DNA of 64,000 nucleotides, taken from Nothopassalora personata. Taxonomy: Eukaryota; Ascomycota; Dothideomycetes; Mycosphaerellales; Mycosphaerellaceae. Positions within the stretch are counted from its first letter, which is position 1, and every line of letters begins with the position of its first letter. Location of the stretch: positions 5,637,419 through 5,701,418 of the forward strand of contig CM066292.1 in NCBI GenBank assembly GCA_033816765.1, read 5' to 3'. This document shows, piece after piece, positions 1 to 10,990 of this stretch. The position numbers were made by a program, and so were the translations under genes. The notes below the pieces were generated by a model. The model did not search any database. It was not told the origin of the DNA and was given only the letters and a program-made list of their open reading frames with translations.

Positions 1-501
1 AACAGGCATTGGTCAGCCAGCTCGCACTTACAGTACAGTGCGCGCCACCATCACTTTAATACTTCATCAAGCAACATTGTCAGCAAATACCATGGCGCCG
101 ACAGAAAGCGCGTCCGTATGTATCGTCTCGTGTTGATTGCATGCATGGTAAGCGAGGCAGCCTCTGCACGCTTATTATTATGGAGTCGGTGTAGCCGCTG
201 CTGCATTGCCAGCCATTGCATTGATCCGATACAGGCATTATCGATAATTCGCTAATCAGGATGACGAATGTGCGATGCTGCTTTTATGGAGGTAAGAGAT
301 GCACAAGAGGCAGGGCTGCTTGGGGCCTGCGCGTTCTTTTCATATACTACGCCAGCCTCCCTCCGCGTGTGTTTCTCGGGTCCATGAAACATGTCCCAAC
401 CTTCCACTCCGTTTATGCTTTCTCACACACTGCATCCGCAATGGCCGTCAACTGAGCACAACCACGGACCTGCTTGACTCAACCAGCCTTGACGTCAAAC
501 A

Positions 502-978
502 ATGGCTCGACTACCAGACTACTCCCCGGCAGTATGTCTGCGACTGATTAACGACCTGGCTGAAGGGCAACATCATCACTGCACATTGTGCACCTTCTTC
601 TATGGAGAGGAAGGGCGTTGCCAGCATAAACCGACCGCACAGCCACCACTCCGGTCTGCCACGCCATTCACGGAATGTTCTTTCTACACAGCACGGAGCG
701 ACATATCAGACGGCCACTTCACATTGAGCGCAAGAAGTTCATCAAGCACGATCAAAGCTCGGATCCAAATCTCTACATCAGATCTGAAACATCCTCATCT
801 GAAGAGGAAAACATCACCCACTGAAGTCTCCCTCCGCGACCTCAATCTCCAGCAAGAGCACGACCTGCGCATCAAACGATCAGAAGAACAGCTCCAGCGA
901 GTCTACGAAGAACAGATTCTATCCTACCTAAACTCGAACCATGGCGACCTGGCTACCATCTACGGCCTTCCAGAGTAG
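502..978 (+). CDS. hypothetical protein, 158 aa
   Basis: I do not recognise this protein. The ORF starts at an ATG in good context (caaacaATGG) and lies in DNA of normal composition, with no TA-rich mutation signature. Residues 23-41 are His/Cys rich (HHHC, CTLC, then a later C), suggesting but not proving metal binding. The C-terminal third is charged and probably helical (SEEQLQRVYEEQ). The gene model is uncertain. In-frame sequence continues upstream to an ATG at 391, broken by two TGA codons. Plausible short exons also lie at 92-115 (ATG with donor GTATGT) and 260-291 (donor GTAAGA), so the real gene may be spliced and start further left. The Copia insertion begins 360 bp downstream. Confidence 0.35.
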   Translation: MARLPDYSPAVCLRLINDLAEGQHHHCTLCTFFYGEEGRCQHKPTAQPPLRSATPFTECSFYTARSDISDGHFTLSARSSSSTIKARIQISTSDLKHPHLKRKTSPTEVSLRDLNLQQEHDLRIKRSEEQLQRVYEEQILSYLNSNHGDLATIYGLPE

Positions 979-1337
979 GGTCTAGGGAATCCTTACATCT
1001 TTCTAAAATGTAAGCTGACACTGCATTCGTTCAGCTGGGCGGCCACTTGATCTCTTGCTGACTTGCGCAGCTTAGCGAAGGTGTTGAGGCGCGGCTTCCA
1101 CAACGAGCGGCAACTCTGGTGGTGTCTGAACAGAATGCGTACTGACTTTGCACCATCTCACGACCTTGCTGCGTACAGCTTTAGCGACATGTAATATTCG
1201 ACGAGTAATGACAATGACCGGAATTATGAAGCACGACTCTTGCAAATTCGAGCCGGGGGTTTTCTTAGCTGTGAATCACTGTTTTGGCGCTTTTCCAAAA
1301 ATAGTGTTGATGGCCGAGTTGGGGTAGCTTCGAGCGT
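979..1337. other. host intergenic sequence
   Basis: Ordinary-composition DNA between the hypothetical ORF and the Copia insertion. I see no gene, RNA or repeat in it. Confidence 0.5.
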
Positions 1338-1342
1338 CTACG
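1338..1342. repeat. target site duplication CTACG (left)
   Basis: The five bases before the left Copia LTR are CTACG. The same five bases follow the right LTR at 20519-20523. This marks 1343-20518 as one insertion event, with later insertions inside it. Confidence 0.95.
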
Positions 1343-1518
1343 TGTTGTAAATAGGTATTTAACGAGTACAAGCTTCCAGATTGAAACGATAGGGTGGATC
1401 AGTAACCCTTATAAATTGCTACAAGGTGTAAGACTATCTAGCTACAGAAAATAGTATGATATAGTGTGTGTGTGCCAAGTCCTAACTAACATAGACCTTG
1501 GTTACCTGATTTACAACA
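1343..1518 (-). repeat. Copia-1 3' LTR
   Basis: It begins TGTTGTAAATAGG and ends TTACAACA, an inverted TGTTGT/ACAACA terminus. It is a near-identical partner of 20343-20518; differences are almost all C/T or G/A transitions. Confidence 0.95.
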
Positions 1519-1530
1519 CTCCCCCTTTAG
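1519..1530 (-). other. Copia-1 polypurine tract
   Basis: The plus strand reads CTCCCCCTTTAG, which is CTAAAGGGGGAG on the element's coding strand. It abuts the LTR, as a plus-strand primer should, and fixes the orientation as minus. Confidence 0.8.
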
Positions 1531-2126
1531 ACTAACTACTATAAAGATAGTCTAATCAACTTAATATTACCTATGTTGCTGTATTAGTCTCGAACACCTT
1601 TACTAGTTCTAGATACTAGGTTTCTACTATAAGCAAGCACATGCTAAGGATAGTAATCTTATTAGATTTGTATATGTAAGAGACCTACTCTTAGACATAC
1701 TTAGGCCTTATCTTTCCGCTTTTAGAAGTGAACAGAAGGTTCTCTCGGCTTAAGAAGGTCTAGCTAGGTAGCAACGCACAAACCTCGTAGGTACGAATAA
1801 AAGAAGCTAGTTCTTCACTAAATAACTCTCTCTACTTTATACTACTTTACACCTCTCTTTCTACCTTTTTGGACTACTACACACTTACATACCCTAATAA
1901 CTACTATATACACATTCTTAAAGCTTTTTAAGAAGCTTTTAGTAAGGTATGCTGTATATGTAATAGTGTTTTAAGGGTGTTACTAACTTATAAGTAGCAT
2001 TATAGCAGATGTTGTTAAGTAGACTCCTATAAACTAGTTTAGTAGTACTAGCAATGTCTTTAGTAGTAGATCTAGCTCTAGTAACGATTAAGATCCTAAT
2101 AAGCGTCCTCCTAGTAATAGTAGTAA
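1531..2126. other. Copia-1 3' untranslated region, left part
   Basis: RIP-mutated 3' region of Copia-1 between the polypurine tract and the nested Gypsy. From about 1990 to 2126 the plus strand is a Ser/Lys-rich frame (many AGT/AGC codons) that appears to continue beyond the Gypsy at 14027; see the antisense ORF entry. Nothing else recognised. Confidence 0.5.
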
Positions 2127-2516
2127 TGTCTACTAACTACCCTATGTAGGCCTGTCTAAGTTGTGGTGGTGTAGAGCGGCGCTTATGTAAGCAGAGGTAT
2201 TTACCGGTCCCGGGACCGTAAAATCAGGTCACGTGACGAGTAGCGTAGTAGCCGGATAAAACAAGAGGATTAGCGGACCTAAACCCCTATACCCTCTACT
2301 TAAGAGGTATAAATTGAGTTGTTGCCTTAATACTACGCTTACAATGCTTAACTGCGCAGTATATATCTTAATAGCTATACTAGTCCCGCTAGCTTACCTA
2401 AATGTCTAATCAAACCTAAATAAAATAGGGGCAAGTTAGACCTAAGGAACCCTCCCTCTAAACCTAAGGTTAACATAACCAAACCTAAGGTTAACATAAC
2501 TAATTAGTCGTTAATA
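2127..2516 (-). repeat. Gypsy-1 3' LTR
   Basis: It begins TGTCTACTAACTACC and matches 13632-14021 throughout, with scattered transitions. Inside are two tandem 20-bp copies (AACCTAAGGTTAACATAAC plus a spacer base, about 2461-2500), the palindrome GTCACGTGAC (2228-2237) and one copy of the long ACCGGTCCCGGGACCG palindrome (about 2199-2223). Confidence 0.93.
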
Positions 2517-2532
2517 TATCCTCCCCTATTAC
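2517..2532 (-). other. Gypsy-1 polypurine tract candidate
   Basis: TATCCTCCCCTATT on the plus strand is AATAGGGGAGGATA on the coding strand and directly abuts the LTR. This supports the minus orientation. Confidence 0.6.
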
Positions 2533-2699
2533 GAACCTGTCCTTAGGTTCTAAAGTAGTAAGCCCGGGCATTATAGGTAGCTTAATTAGTCGCTATAAGC
2601 TAAGGTAGTCTTATAGCAGTACAGTAGCTTACCCTACTATTTAGCTTAACATATAAGATATTAGGCAGTCCTAGGGCCTACTAGCGACAGTTTATGAAG

Positions 2700-5600
2700 A
2701 TCGAAAGGATCCTTCTAATAGAGACCGTAATAATAACGTTAATAACCGCGACTCGCATCCGTCGCACTACACTAACGTATACTACGAAACTAGCGAGGGA
2801 ATAGACAGCTATGTTAGCATTAATCGAGCGGGCTAGATAGTCGAATAACGTAAACGCCACTTATGAGACAAGTGAGCGTTAGTACTAGCAACCTAATAAA
2901 TCTAAAGACGAATCTACCGCGTAGCTAGAAGGTAAGTTAAGGGAAGATAAGTAACTATAAGAAACAAGTAAGATCTAAGGACTAGAAGTACCTGTACCCG
3001 AAGCATTAGAACTAGAATTAGAACTAGAATTAGAACTAGAATTAGAACTAGAATCCTATAGGCTATAGCTGTAGCCGGAAATTAACTAGAAACTAGGAGC
3101 CTATAGACCTACACTAACTACTTAGTTCCACTTAGTCTTACATAACTCCTTTATCTAGACCTACTCGTTGTCGTAGCTAATACTAGTCTTACTAGACGCG
3201 TCCCTAAGTGGCTAGTTAGTAAAGTTCCTATAGTAGTTACGGAAGAAGCTCTTATTACGCCCTTCGCTTATAAAGCACATCTGCTCGAGAGTAGTGACTA
3301 AGCTAAGCTACTTATCTATCAATTTTATAGCTCAGACACGCTAATTATGCATCTTCTTATAGAAGAGCTCCGAGTCTAGGTGGACCGTAGCATTAAGCTA
3401 CCTTCTAGCATTAAGGATGACTTTGTTATCGTTCTAAGACTTTAAACCCGCTAGGGCATCGGATAGAGGGCTAATGCTACTAAGGTATACGGCCGTAGGA
3501 AAAGGATAGCCGGGTACTAGGCGTCGATACTCAAATCCTACAGCGCTCTTACTTAGCGTCTTAAAGTCACGATAGAGGTCCATCACCTAGTGCATGCTCT
3601 AGCTTCTCTAGAGTTTAAGATAGTTATCGTCGCGGATCTCGATAAAGTAAGGGTTAATCTAACGTAGTATCCTCTTATGTACGGCCTGCCTTATTGGAAC
3701 GCCTATAGTAGTCACCCGCATTTACCTAGCGCTTAGGTCCTCTCTAAACTAGCTAATGCTATTCTTACTTAAGTAATTCTAGACTCTAACCGAGAAGAAA
3801 CGCTTAAATCGGCCGTCTTCTATATAGTCGTTAATCTAGCACTACTAGATAAACTCTCTAGTATTCCCTTTCTTATAAAAACCGCGTAAAAACTCCGGCC
3901 TACTAGTGCCCTCTAAGTTAAGAGAGTATAGCATGTTGAGCCGGTTACTAGTCTAGTAGTTTTCAATTTCGAGGTTTAAGTCGACCCTAGCATACTATAC
4001 TATAGTGTTCGCGTCACCCCCCTAATGAGCCCTATTAAAGTTAAAAATCGTAGGCCTAGGGAAGGAGATAAACCAAGTATAGTATTAAGGATGTAGCGCT
4101 ACTTATAAGAGCTATAGCCCGGGGTCTTGTCGCATAATCTATTAGCTTAGAGAATACTACATGTTCTAGTAGACGCTGCCGTTACTAACCTTATTTAATT
4201 CTCGTAGGTACTATCGGTATACGTCGAATTCTCGACTTATTATTTCTCTAACTAATTTAACCCGCGGTACTAGTTTAGCGTTATTGTACTAGTATAGCAT
4301 GTTACTATTAATGTAGGTACCGGTACTATTAAGATCGGCTTAGTTAGCTTTATTAATGCCGAATTTGTCGAGGATCTAGTCATAGTTAGTATGCGTAACG
4401 ATGCTACTCGTAGTGCCGACTTTACCTCGAATACGGAGGTAGCTAAGCGGGTTAATAGTCTTCTAACTACGCTTATTAGGGCGAAACTACGACCTATTCT
4501 TTACCTTAATAGCTAAAAAACTCTTACCTTTAAAGAGCTAGTCTTGGACCTTAAGCGCGCGCTTACATAGGGTATTAGCGGTAATACCGGGATTCGTAAC
4601 GAAGTAGAGGGCCTTATAGTAGAAATCTCGAACATACTAATCGTACATTATAGCGCTAACCTTACTATCCCTCTTAAGAACGTCCGAGATAGCATATTCG
4701 AGCATCTTAAGGCCCGCTATCCGGTACTTAGGTAGCTAGTTAATGCTATCTACATTAATCGAGTTTCTAAACTTAATGCTATAGTACCGCTCATTATAGG
4801 TGCAGTTAGCGGGCTTAATCCGGAGGGCCTCGTCTTCTTATAGGATCTAATCCTTAAAGACTAATACATCCCTAATTATAGCCGAAGGTAACATAGTAAG
4901 TATCGGATTGCTATTCTTAGTTAGGGCCGGAGTAGATTATAGGGTGCTAACCGGTATACCTAGCGGACTGCCCTCGCGTATAGGTACGCTATCTAGCGTT
5001 CGGTTAGGCGAGGATCGAGTAGGCGTAGTTATGCCCTTACCTATGCTCTCGCCTATGCGGAGCTACTTAAGTCGACTCGACTTACGACCGCCTCTCGATA
5101 GGACTATAGGCTAGGTAGAGGCTAGTAGAGTTAGCGTAGTACTCTTTACACGTCCTTTACCTTTACTACCCGGTAGTAGCTAACGTAGCTGTTACTAGCT
5201 AGATGACCTAGGTTAATCTATGCTGTCCTCTAGGGACGCGGACTTCTTAGTAATAGTACCCTCTATAAAGTATAGAAGGCTATCCTTATAGACGGCTAGG
5301 CGGTGTCTTCTAATAATCTCCCTACTCTTAGCCGATTACGGATTAATGCTACGTGCTTTAGCCTCCCTATCGCACCGGGTAAGATTACTAGGCTCTAGAA
5401 TTCGCTTACGATCTATACCCTTACGGCCAATCCTTATACGCTAGATTAGTGCCCTCTGAATTCTACTAATAGCCCTACTGTAATCTAGGTACTTATTAAT
5501 AAAGGCCGTAAACTAGCGGCGCCCGCTATTAGTACTATAAAGCTCGGAGATAACGCGTCGATTAAGAATCTTATTGTCTATCTACTATAGCTAGTAGCGG

Positions 5601-6100
5601 GTAAGCGTAGCTCGAAGAGTCTTCTCTCGGTTACGAATCTCTAAACCGGTCTTACGAATCTTACCGACGATAGGAAATAAGATATTGAGCTTCTTATTAT
5701 TAAGGAATTCATCCTAGTAGCTCTTGCCTATGCCGCTCTTAACTTCCTCGAAAAACAGGTTAACCTAGACGGAGCAGTCTTCGAACACCTTCTCGAAGCC
5801 CTTATAGAAGTCCTTTAACACCTCGACCCGCTTCTAAGGACTAAGCTCTCGGAACATAACATTAGCGGCGGACTTCGACGTGTTCGTATTAGTAAGGACA
5901 TGCTTAACGTTAGCCGGTAGGCGAAGGGACTCGAACAAGGTCTAAGGTAGGCGGGTAAGCCTAGTAATAGTACTAGTAAGCGCTATGCTCGAGCTAGCCG
6001 GGCGTAACGATAGACTAGCTAAAGCTATAATAACTAGGATTCGCTATTAGTAAGATCGTAAGAGCTAGCTATCTCGTAGTACTACTCTAGAGTAATAGTA
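2700..6100 (-). pseudogene. Gypsy-1 third ORF, about 1,100 codons, unknown function
   Basis: Not recognised. On the minus strand one reading frame runs for about 3.4 kb, interrupted only by TAG and TAA codons of the type made from CAG, CAA or TGG. Its composition is protein-like, with many Lys/Arg/Glu, Tyr and Phe residues and no obvious RT, protease, zinc knuckle or membrane segment. Near its end (3007-3055) is a 12-bp tandem repeat encoding an SSSN repeat in the same frame, evidence that the frame was once translated. It lies 3' of pol, where some retroelements carry env-like or captured genes, but no transmembrane or signal region is visible. No clear ATG was found, so the start near 6100 is approximate. 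It could be a captured host gene or a duplicated gag-like gene. Confidence 0.6.
3007..3055. repeat. 12-bp tandem repeat (GAATTAGAACTA)
   Basis: About four units of GAATTAGAACTA in tandem. On the minus strand it encodes an in-frame SSSN repeat within the third ORF of Gypsy-1. Confidence 0.9.
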
Positions 6101-6664
6101 AGCTTTAAAAGCTTAGTATTAGGGTAGGGACTTTAAAGAAGGTCGAGGTCGTAAAGAGAGAGAGAGGCTAAAGAACCGTCTAATGTGTGTAGTAGTAGAT
6201 AGATGTGTTAGTAGCTCTAGTGATAGTGTTAGTGTTTAAAGAAAAAGAGAGGAAGTAGTAGGTAGAGAGCTACGCTTAAGTATGCCTCTTAGCGTATGTC
6301 CCTATAACCGTTATAAGGTAGCAGCGCCGAGACCGGTCTTATAAGTAGTAAGAGTAGTACTATTAAGGTTACACTAAAGGTCCGATAACCCTACATATAA
6401 CCGAAAACCAGTGCTAGTGACCACCTAGGTAAGCATTCGGTAGGGGCATGCTATGCTATTACGTAATCCGATTTACCGGTCCCAGGACCGGTAAATGTAA
6501 CTCTACTAACTAAGGTCTAACTAAGGTAAGAACACCCCATAAAGTGAAGTCTAGATAACCGAATTAGCTTAACAAACTAAAGGGCATATATAATAGATGC
6601 CTAAGGAAAGTAAACTCTATACGCTATTACTAACTAATTAGTTCTTAGCCTCGATCCTACTAAA
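6101..6664. promoter_or_regulatory. Gypsy-1 spacer between pol and the third ORF
   Basis: About 560 bp without a coding frame. It holds a near-perfect copy of the element's long palindrome (6471-6496) and, on the minus strand, a TATA-like run (TATTATATATGCCC, about 6578-6592) upstream of it. The LTR has the same order, TATA-like sequence then palindrome. The third ORF may therefore have its own promoter; this is inference. Confidence 0.35.
6471..6496. repeat. 26-bp palindrome, copy 2
   Basis: ATTTACCGGTCCC followed by its reverse complement, with one transition at the centre (CCCAGG for CCCGGG). Related copies lie at 10322-10347 and in both LTRs. Confidence 0.9.
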
Positions 6665-9600
6665 CTATGAAATTTCGGCTATAGAAAGGTTATAAGGCCT
6701 AACCTATAGCTTCTTAGATTCCGGTTTAGGATACGATCCCTTTTTGTTAACTCCTATAGGTAGTACGTCTTCGTCGGCAATAGGCTCGATCTCGTTCGAA
6801 TTACTACTGTCTTCGCTATTAGCGACGCTATTAGCGACTTCTCCCTCCCCTATTACGAGATCGGTCCTATTATCTAAGTTTAGTACTCCTATGTTATCCG
6901 GGCGAAGCTCTAGAACTAGCTTAAGGTTTTCTCGTACCTAAACACCCTTTATTAGCGTGCTATTAAGTTCCTTAAGAATATAGGTACTAAACTCCCTAGA
7001 GACACTAGATACCCGATATGGACCTTACTATCGGTAACCGATCTTACGTAAGAAGTTATCCTTATATAGTTTGTCGAATCTTATAATAAGGTCGCCCTTC
7101 TAGAAACTAATAGAGTTAACATTCCGGTAAGAATTAAATTAGTTCTTACTAAGTTCTCTTAGTCGCTTCCTTCGAGCATATAGCTCTTCTAAACTAAGGT
7201 CTCGAGCCTAGAGTTAACGCGCACGTATAGTAAGTAGGTCCTTAGTCGTTCTTACCGATCCCCATTAGTAATTTGCCTACGTTGGGTGCTTAACCTCAAT
7301 TAGTAGAATCGTGCGATAGCTATATAGGACCTAAGCTAGCGTCATTCTAGTAGTACGATAGGTCGTGGTCCTATTAGCCTATAACATAGCGGGTACCTAT
7401 TGCTCCTATCCGCGGTATATGTTCCTTATAAGCTTTACTAACGCTATAAGAATCGGACGGTGTCTAGCCTCGACCGGAGTATTAGACTACGGATAGTACG
7501 GTAATATTCGGATCCTTCGAACACTAAGCCCCACGAGTAACCGCTTAACCTTAGCCGTATAAACCGTAGCGTTATCGAGCACAATTTTAGCATAGTAGCC
7601 GTGCCTATAGAAGACATCTTCGTATAGAAACTTAGTAACCGTCTTAGAGCTAGGAGGTGCCCTTATTACTCTAGCCTCGATCTAGTTACTAAGTGCTTCG
7701 CGCGTAACTAGGAGGTATCTATTTTTATGTACCTAGACGGGGTCCGAGTACTACTTTTTACTAATGACCTAAGGGCTCGATAAGTGAAGCTCCCTAGCGC
7801 GCTAGTTGCCTTCGCGAAACCTATAAGGAGCACAACTCCGAACCTACGTAGAGACATCGGCGAAGCACCCGTCCTAGTAATACCGATCGGAAATAAGGTT
7901 GTACACGACCTTAGCGCTACGATAACCGTGTCTTTTATAGCATTCTATAACGATCTCCTTCTAAGCCTCGTTATCGTTAATTACAAGTTGTAACGGTACT
8001 CCTCGGCGCTTCTAGAAGAATAGCAATTAGTCCCGGATAAAGAAATTAACGCTCTTCTTTACTAGTCGCCGGTACTTAGCACGGGTAACACTATCGGGCC
8101 GGGTCCTAGTTTCTATAACCTAAGCAAGTTGCTAAGAGCTTTTAGAATATTAGTCCCCGAGATGTCGTGTTTTCTAGATTTTAACTAGATAGGTGTCGAC
8201 CGGCTCCGGGTACCCGAATAGCTTATTATTAATTATCTAGTCGACTTCGTCTTCGTTAGCTTCCCTAGGTTCCTAAGGTGTAGAGGGCCTACGAGATAGG
8301 GCATCTAGGCTAGTATACCTAGCTCCCGTAACGTGCTTCACTTCGAATGTAAATAGCCTAATCCATACGACCCACCGGGCTATTGCCAAGTTAGGCAGGT
8401 CCGAAGCCGGCCGGTTAAGTTGCTATATAAGTGTCTTAGTATTAACCTTAAGGACAAAATTAACGCTAGTGACATATCTCTAGATCTTCTTAAGCCCCTT
8501 AAGGACCCTAAGGCATTCTCGCTTACTAGTATTATATCTAGATTCTAACGAGTTCTAGATTCTACTCTTATACCGCACCGGGTAACGCCGTCGAGTACTG
8601 TCTATTAATTCTTAAGAAACGATACATCCCCATCTAGTGCCGCTAGCATTAACTAAGATAAAGATAGACCTAGCACTAGGTAAGTAGTAGAGGGTAACTA
8701 AGGCTAGAGCCTATATAAGGTATCTAGCAACCTCTTCTTTTAAGAACTGCTTATTTTCTATCTAGGTGAACTCGGCGTCCTTCTTTAGTAGCTTATACAT
8801 TAGTCGAGCGATAATAACAAACTAGGGGATCTATATCCGGAAGTATATACATAGCCCTACATAGGTGCGGACCTCCTTAATATAGGTAGGCGTAGGCTAG
8901 TCTAGGATCTTAGCTATAACCTTTAGGTTAGGATAGCGACCGTCCGGGCTAGTAACGTACCTAATAATCTTAAGCTTTTTATATAACTATTAGGATTTAC
9001 CTCTAGCAACCACCGCACTAGCTCTCTCTAGGTTAGTAAGAACTAGATCTAGGGAGACGATGTGCTTAACGACCTATCTCCTTAGCCTAGGCTCTACTTC
9101 GGTATTCCTATAGTCCTTAGTTAGTCCCTTAATACCGATGTTATCGAGGAACGGCTTCGCTCGATACGAGATATAATTAAGTAGAATCTTTGTTACCGCA
9201 CGCACGAACTAAGCAACTAAATTAGTAGCTCCTTAAGGTATAGTCGTATTGCGTACTAGGCTAAGAGGGGTTATAAAGGCTATTAAGTCCCGGTAGGACT
9301 CATCTAAAGTGATCTAATTATAACCTAAAAACAGGTCCATAAGTGAAGCGACTCGGTAACCGGCAAAATCCTCTAAGAAGCTATCCGTATCCGGTAGAAT
9401 GTTAGTATCGCGCATAGTAACCTTATTTAGGAGCATAGCTAAGTTAATTAACCGATATAGTATATTGCTTCTAGAGGCATTAACCTTCTTTACAACTAGG
9501 AACTAGCTATTAGAATATGCCCCTTATAAGTATTCTAGGATGTTGTTCTTAATCCGGGCTCTAATTATGCGCTTAATAATTGCCCTAAGACTTAGGTGCA

Positions 9601-10990
9601 ACCGGATAGGGCGTGCCTACTATAGCCTATAAGGGACCGTGTTAATCTTCTAAGGTGGTATAACGTCGTGCCTAATTTGCCTTATGTAACTGAAATCCTA
9701 AGTAAGGACTGCCTCCCGGTTATAGAGCATCTTATCGAATAAGGCCCTTTCTATTAGTAATAGCTTAATGCTAACCTTAATTAAGGTAAGTCGTTCTAGC
9801 GTAATCCGGCTACCTCGCTTAATACTTGAGAATTTCTTAGTTAAGTACTTCTTATCGAACGGTCCTTATCCTTTAGGCATCTTAGATTCTAGGTATAGCG
9901 CCCTACGCTTCTATTCTATATCTCCCTTAACTCGTGATTCTAGGCGTTCGTAAACGCTCGCGTCTACTAGCTTCTTCTTGTCCGCCTTACGCTTATACAT
10001 CGTAAAGACCTACGGCATCCTAATGTTAGCTACATGTTAGCCTACTTATTACTTTCGTACCTAAGCATTCAATGTAGATTGCCTTAGGATCTCGGAAGGC
10101 TAATCCCCTTAAACTGAATAAATGTTAGTAATAGAATCTCCCTTAAACGCGCCTATTCCAATTTCTACAACTCGTTCCTTTACTCTAGTAGTCCTAAGCA
10201 ATTCTAATAAGTGAGCTAAATAGTTGCTAGGCGTTAGAGCCTTGCCGGGTTCCTATAGATGCGTCGTGTCGTGCTATAGATACGTCGTGTCGTAGTCGTA
10301 TCCGTTTTCCTTACTATAGCTATTTACCGGTCCCGGGACCGGTAAATTAAAGTCCGAGGTTTTTCCGAGATAGTGCGAGAACCTTACTAATTTTATTAAA
10401 TCCGGCTTTAGCAAATCGGTAGGTTAAGCGCCGTAACTTAACCTACCCTTCCATTTCCCGACGCTGTCAATAGTTCTTAAAGGGTCTTATACCTGTCCGA
10501 GCTAACTAGGGTAGTAAACATAACACTTTCACCTTTACGGCTAGTAATAGTCCCCTCCTATAAACTATTATTGCAGTTACGGGTAGTAAGTCGCACCTTA
10601 CGGGCCTACGGACGTCCTAGGATTGTTAGTAAGTTTAGATCCGAGGAGATAAACATGTCCATTTAGTAGTGAACCCTAAATACCTAAACATCTAAATTGC
10701 CTATAACACCTTTAAACTAGGCCCGCCCTCTAGCACCTCGAAAGGTAAGCTAAGTACTCGACATTACCGGTAACCTAAATCTATAAGCGTTCCTCTAGCC
10801 GATAATATTCACCTTGGAACCCTCGTTAATTAGGCACCTAATCTAGTTCTTATTTATCCCGAACTCCGCTACTACCTAAGGACTAGGGACTATAGTAAAG
10901 TTATTAAGGACACTAGAGAGCCCGATTTTCTTAACGTCCTTATAGAGCTTAGTAGTAGGGACCGCTCCTTTAGAGTAAAGTATAGTTAAA
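6665..10990 (-). pseudogene. Gypsy-1 pol: protease, RT, RNase H, integrase
   Basis: The minus-strand frame is readable through TAG/TAA stops. From about 9.8 to 8.9 kb it gives a Ty3/Gypsy reverse transcriptase: a TVPY block, the catalytic-site block DLFLGY (usual DxFSGYxQ), TPL, and FLDNIG at the YxDD position, with Asp now Asn. About 8.2-7.3 kb is integrase-like, including a block ending SNTPVEARHRP typical of this fungal Gypsy lineage. The frame ends at TAG 6665-6667. It probably encoded a polyprotein cut by its own protease in virus-like particles. It is inactivated by stops and active-site changes. Confidence 0.85.
10322..10347. repeat. 26-bp perfect palindrome, copy 3
   Basis: ATTTACCGGTCCC and its exact reverse complement. 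It sits inside the minus-strand gag-pol reading frame, which stays open through it, so here it may be coding as well as structural. Confidence 0.92.

Noticed and set aside
1..455. Three-exon gene 92-115, 260-291, about 353-455
   Set aside because: The splice sites look plausible, but the product is short and unlike anything I know; kept only as a note under the 502-978 ORF.
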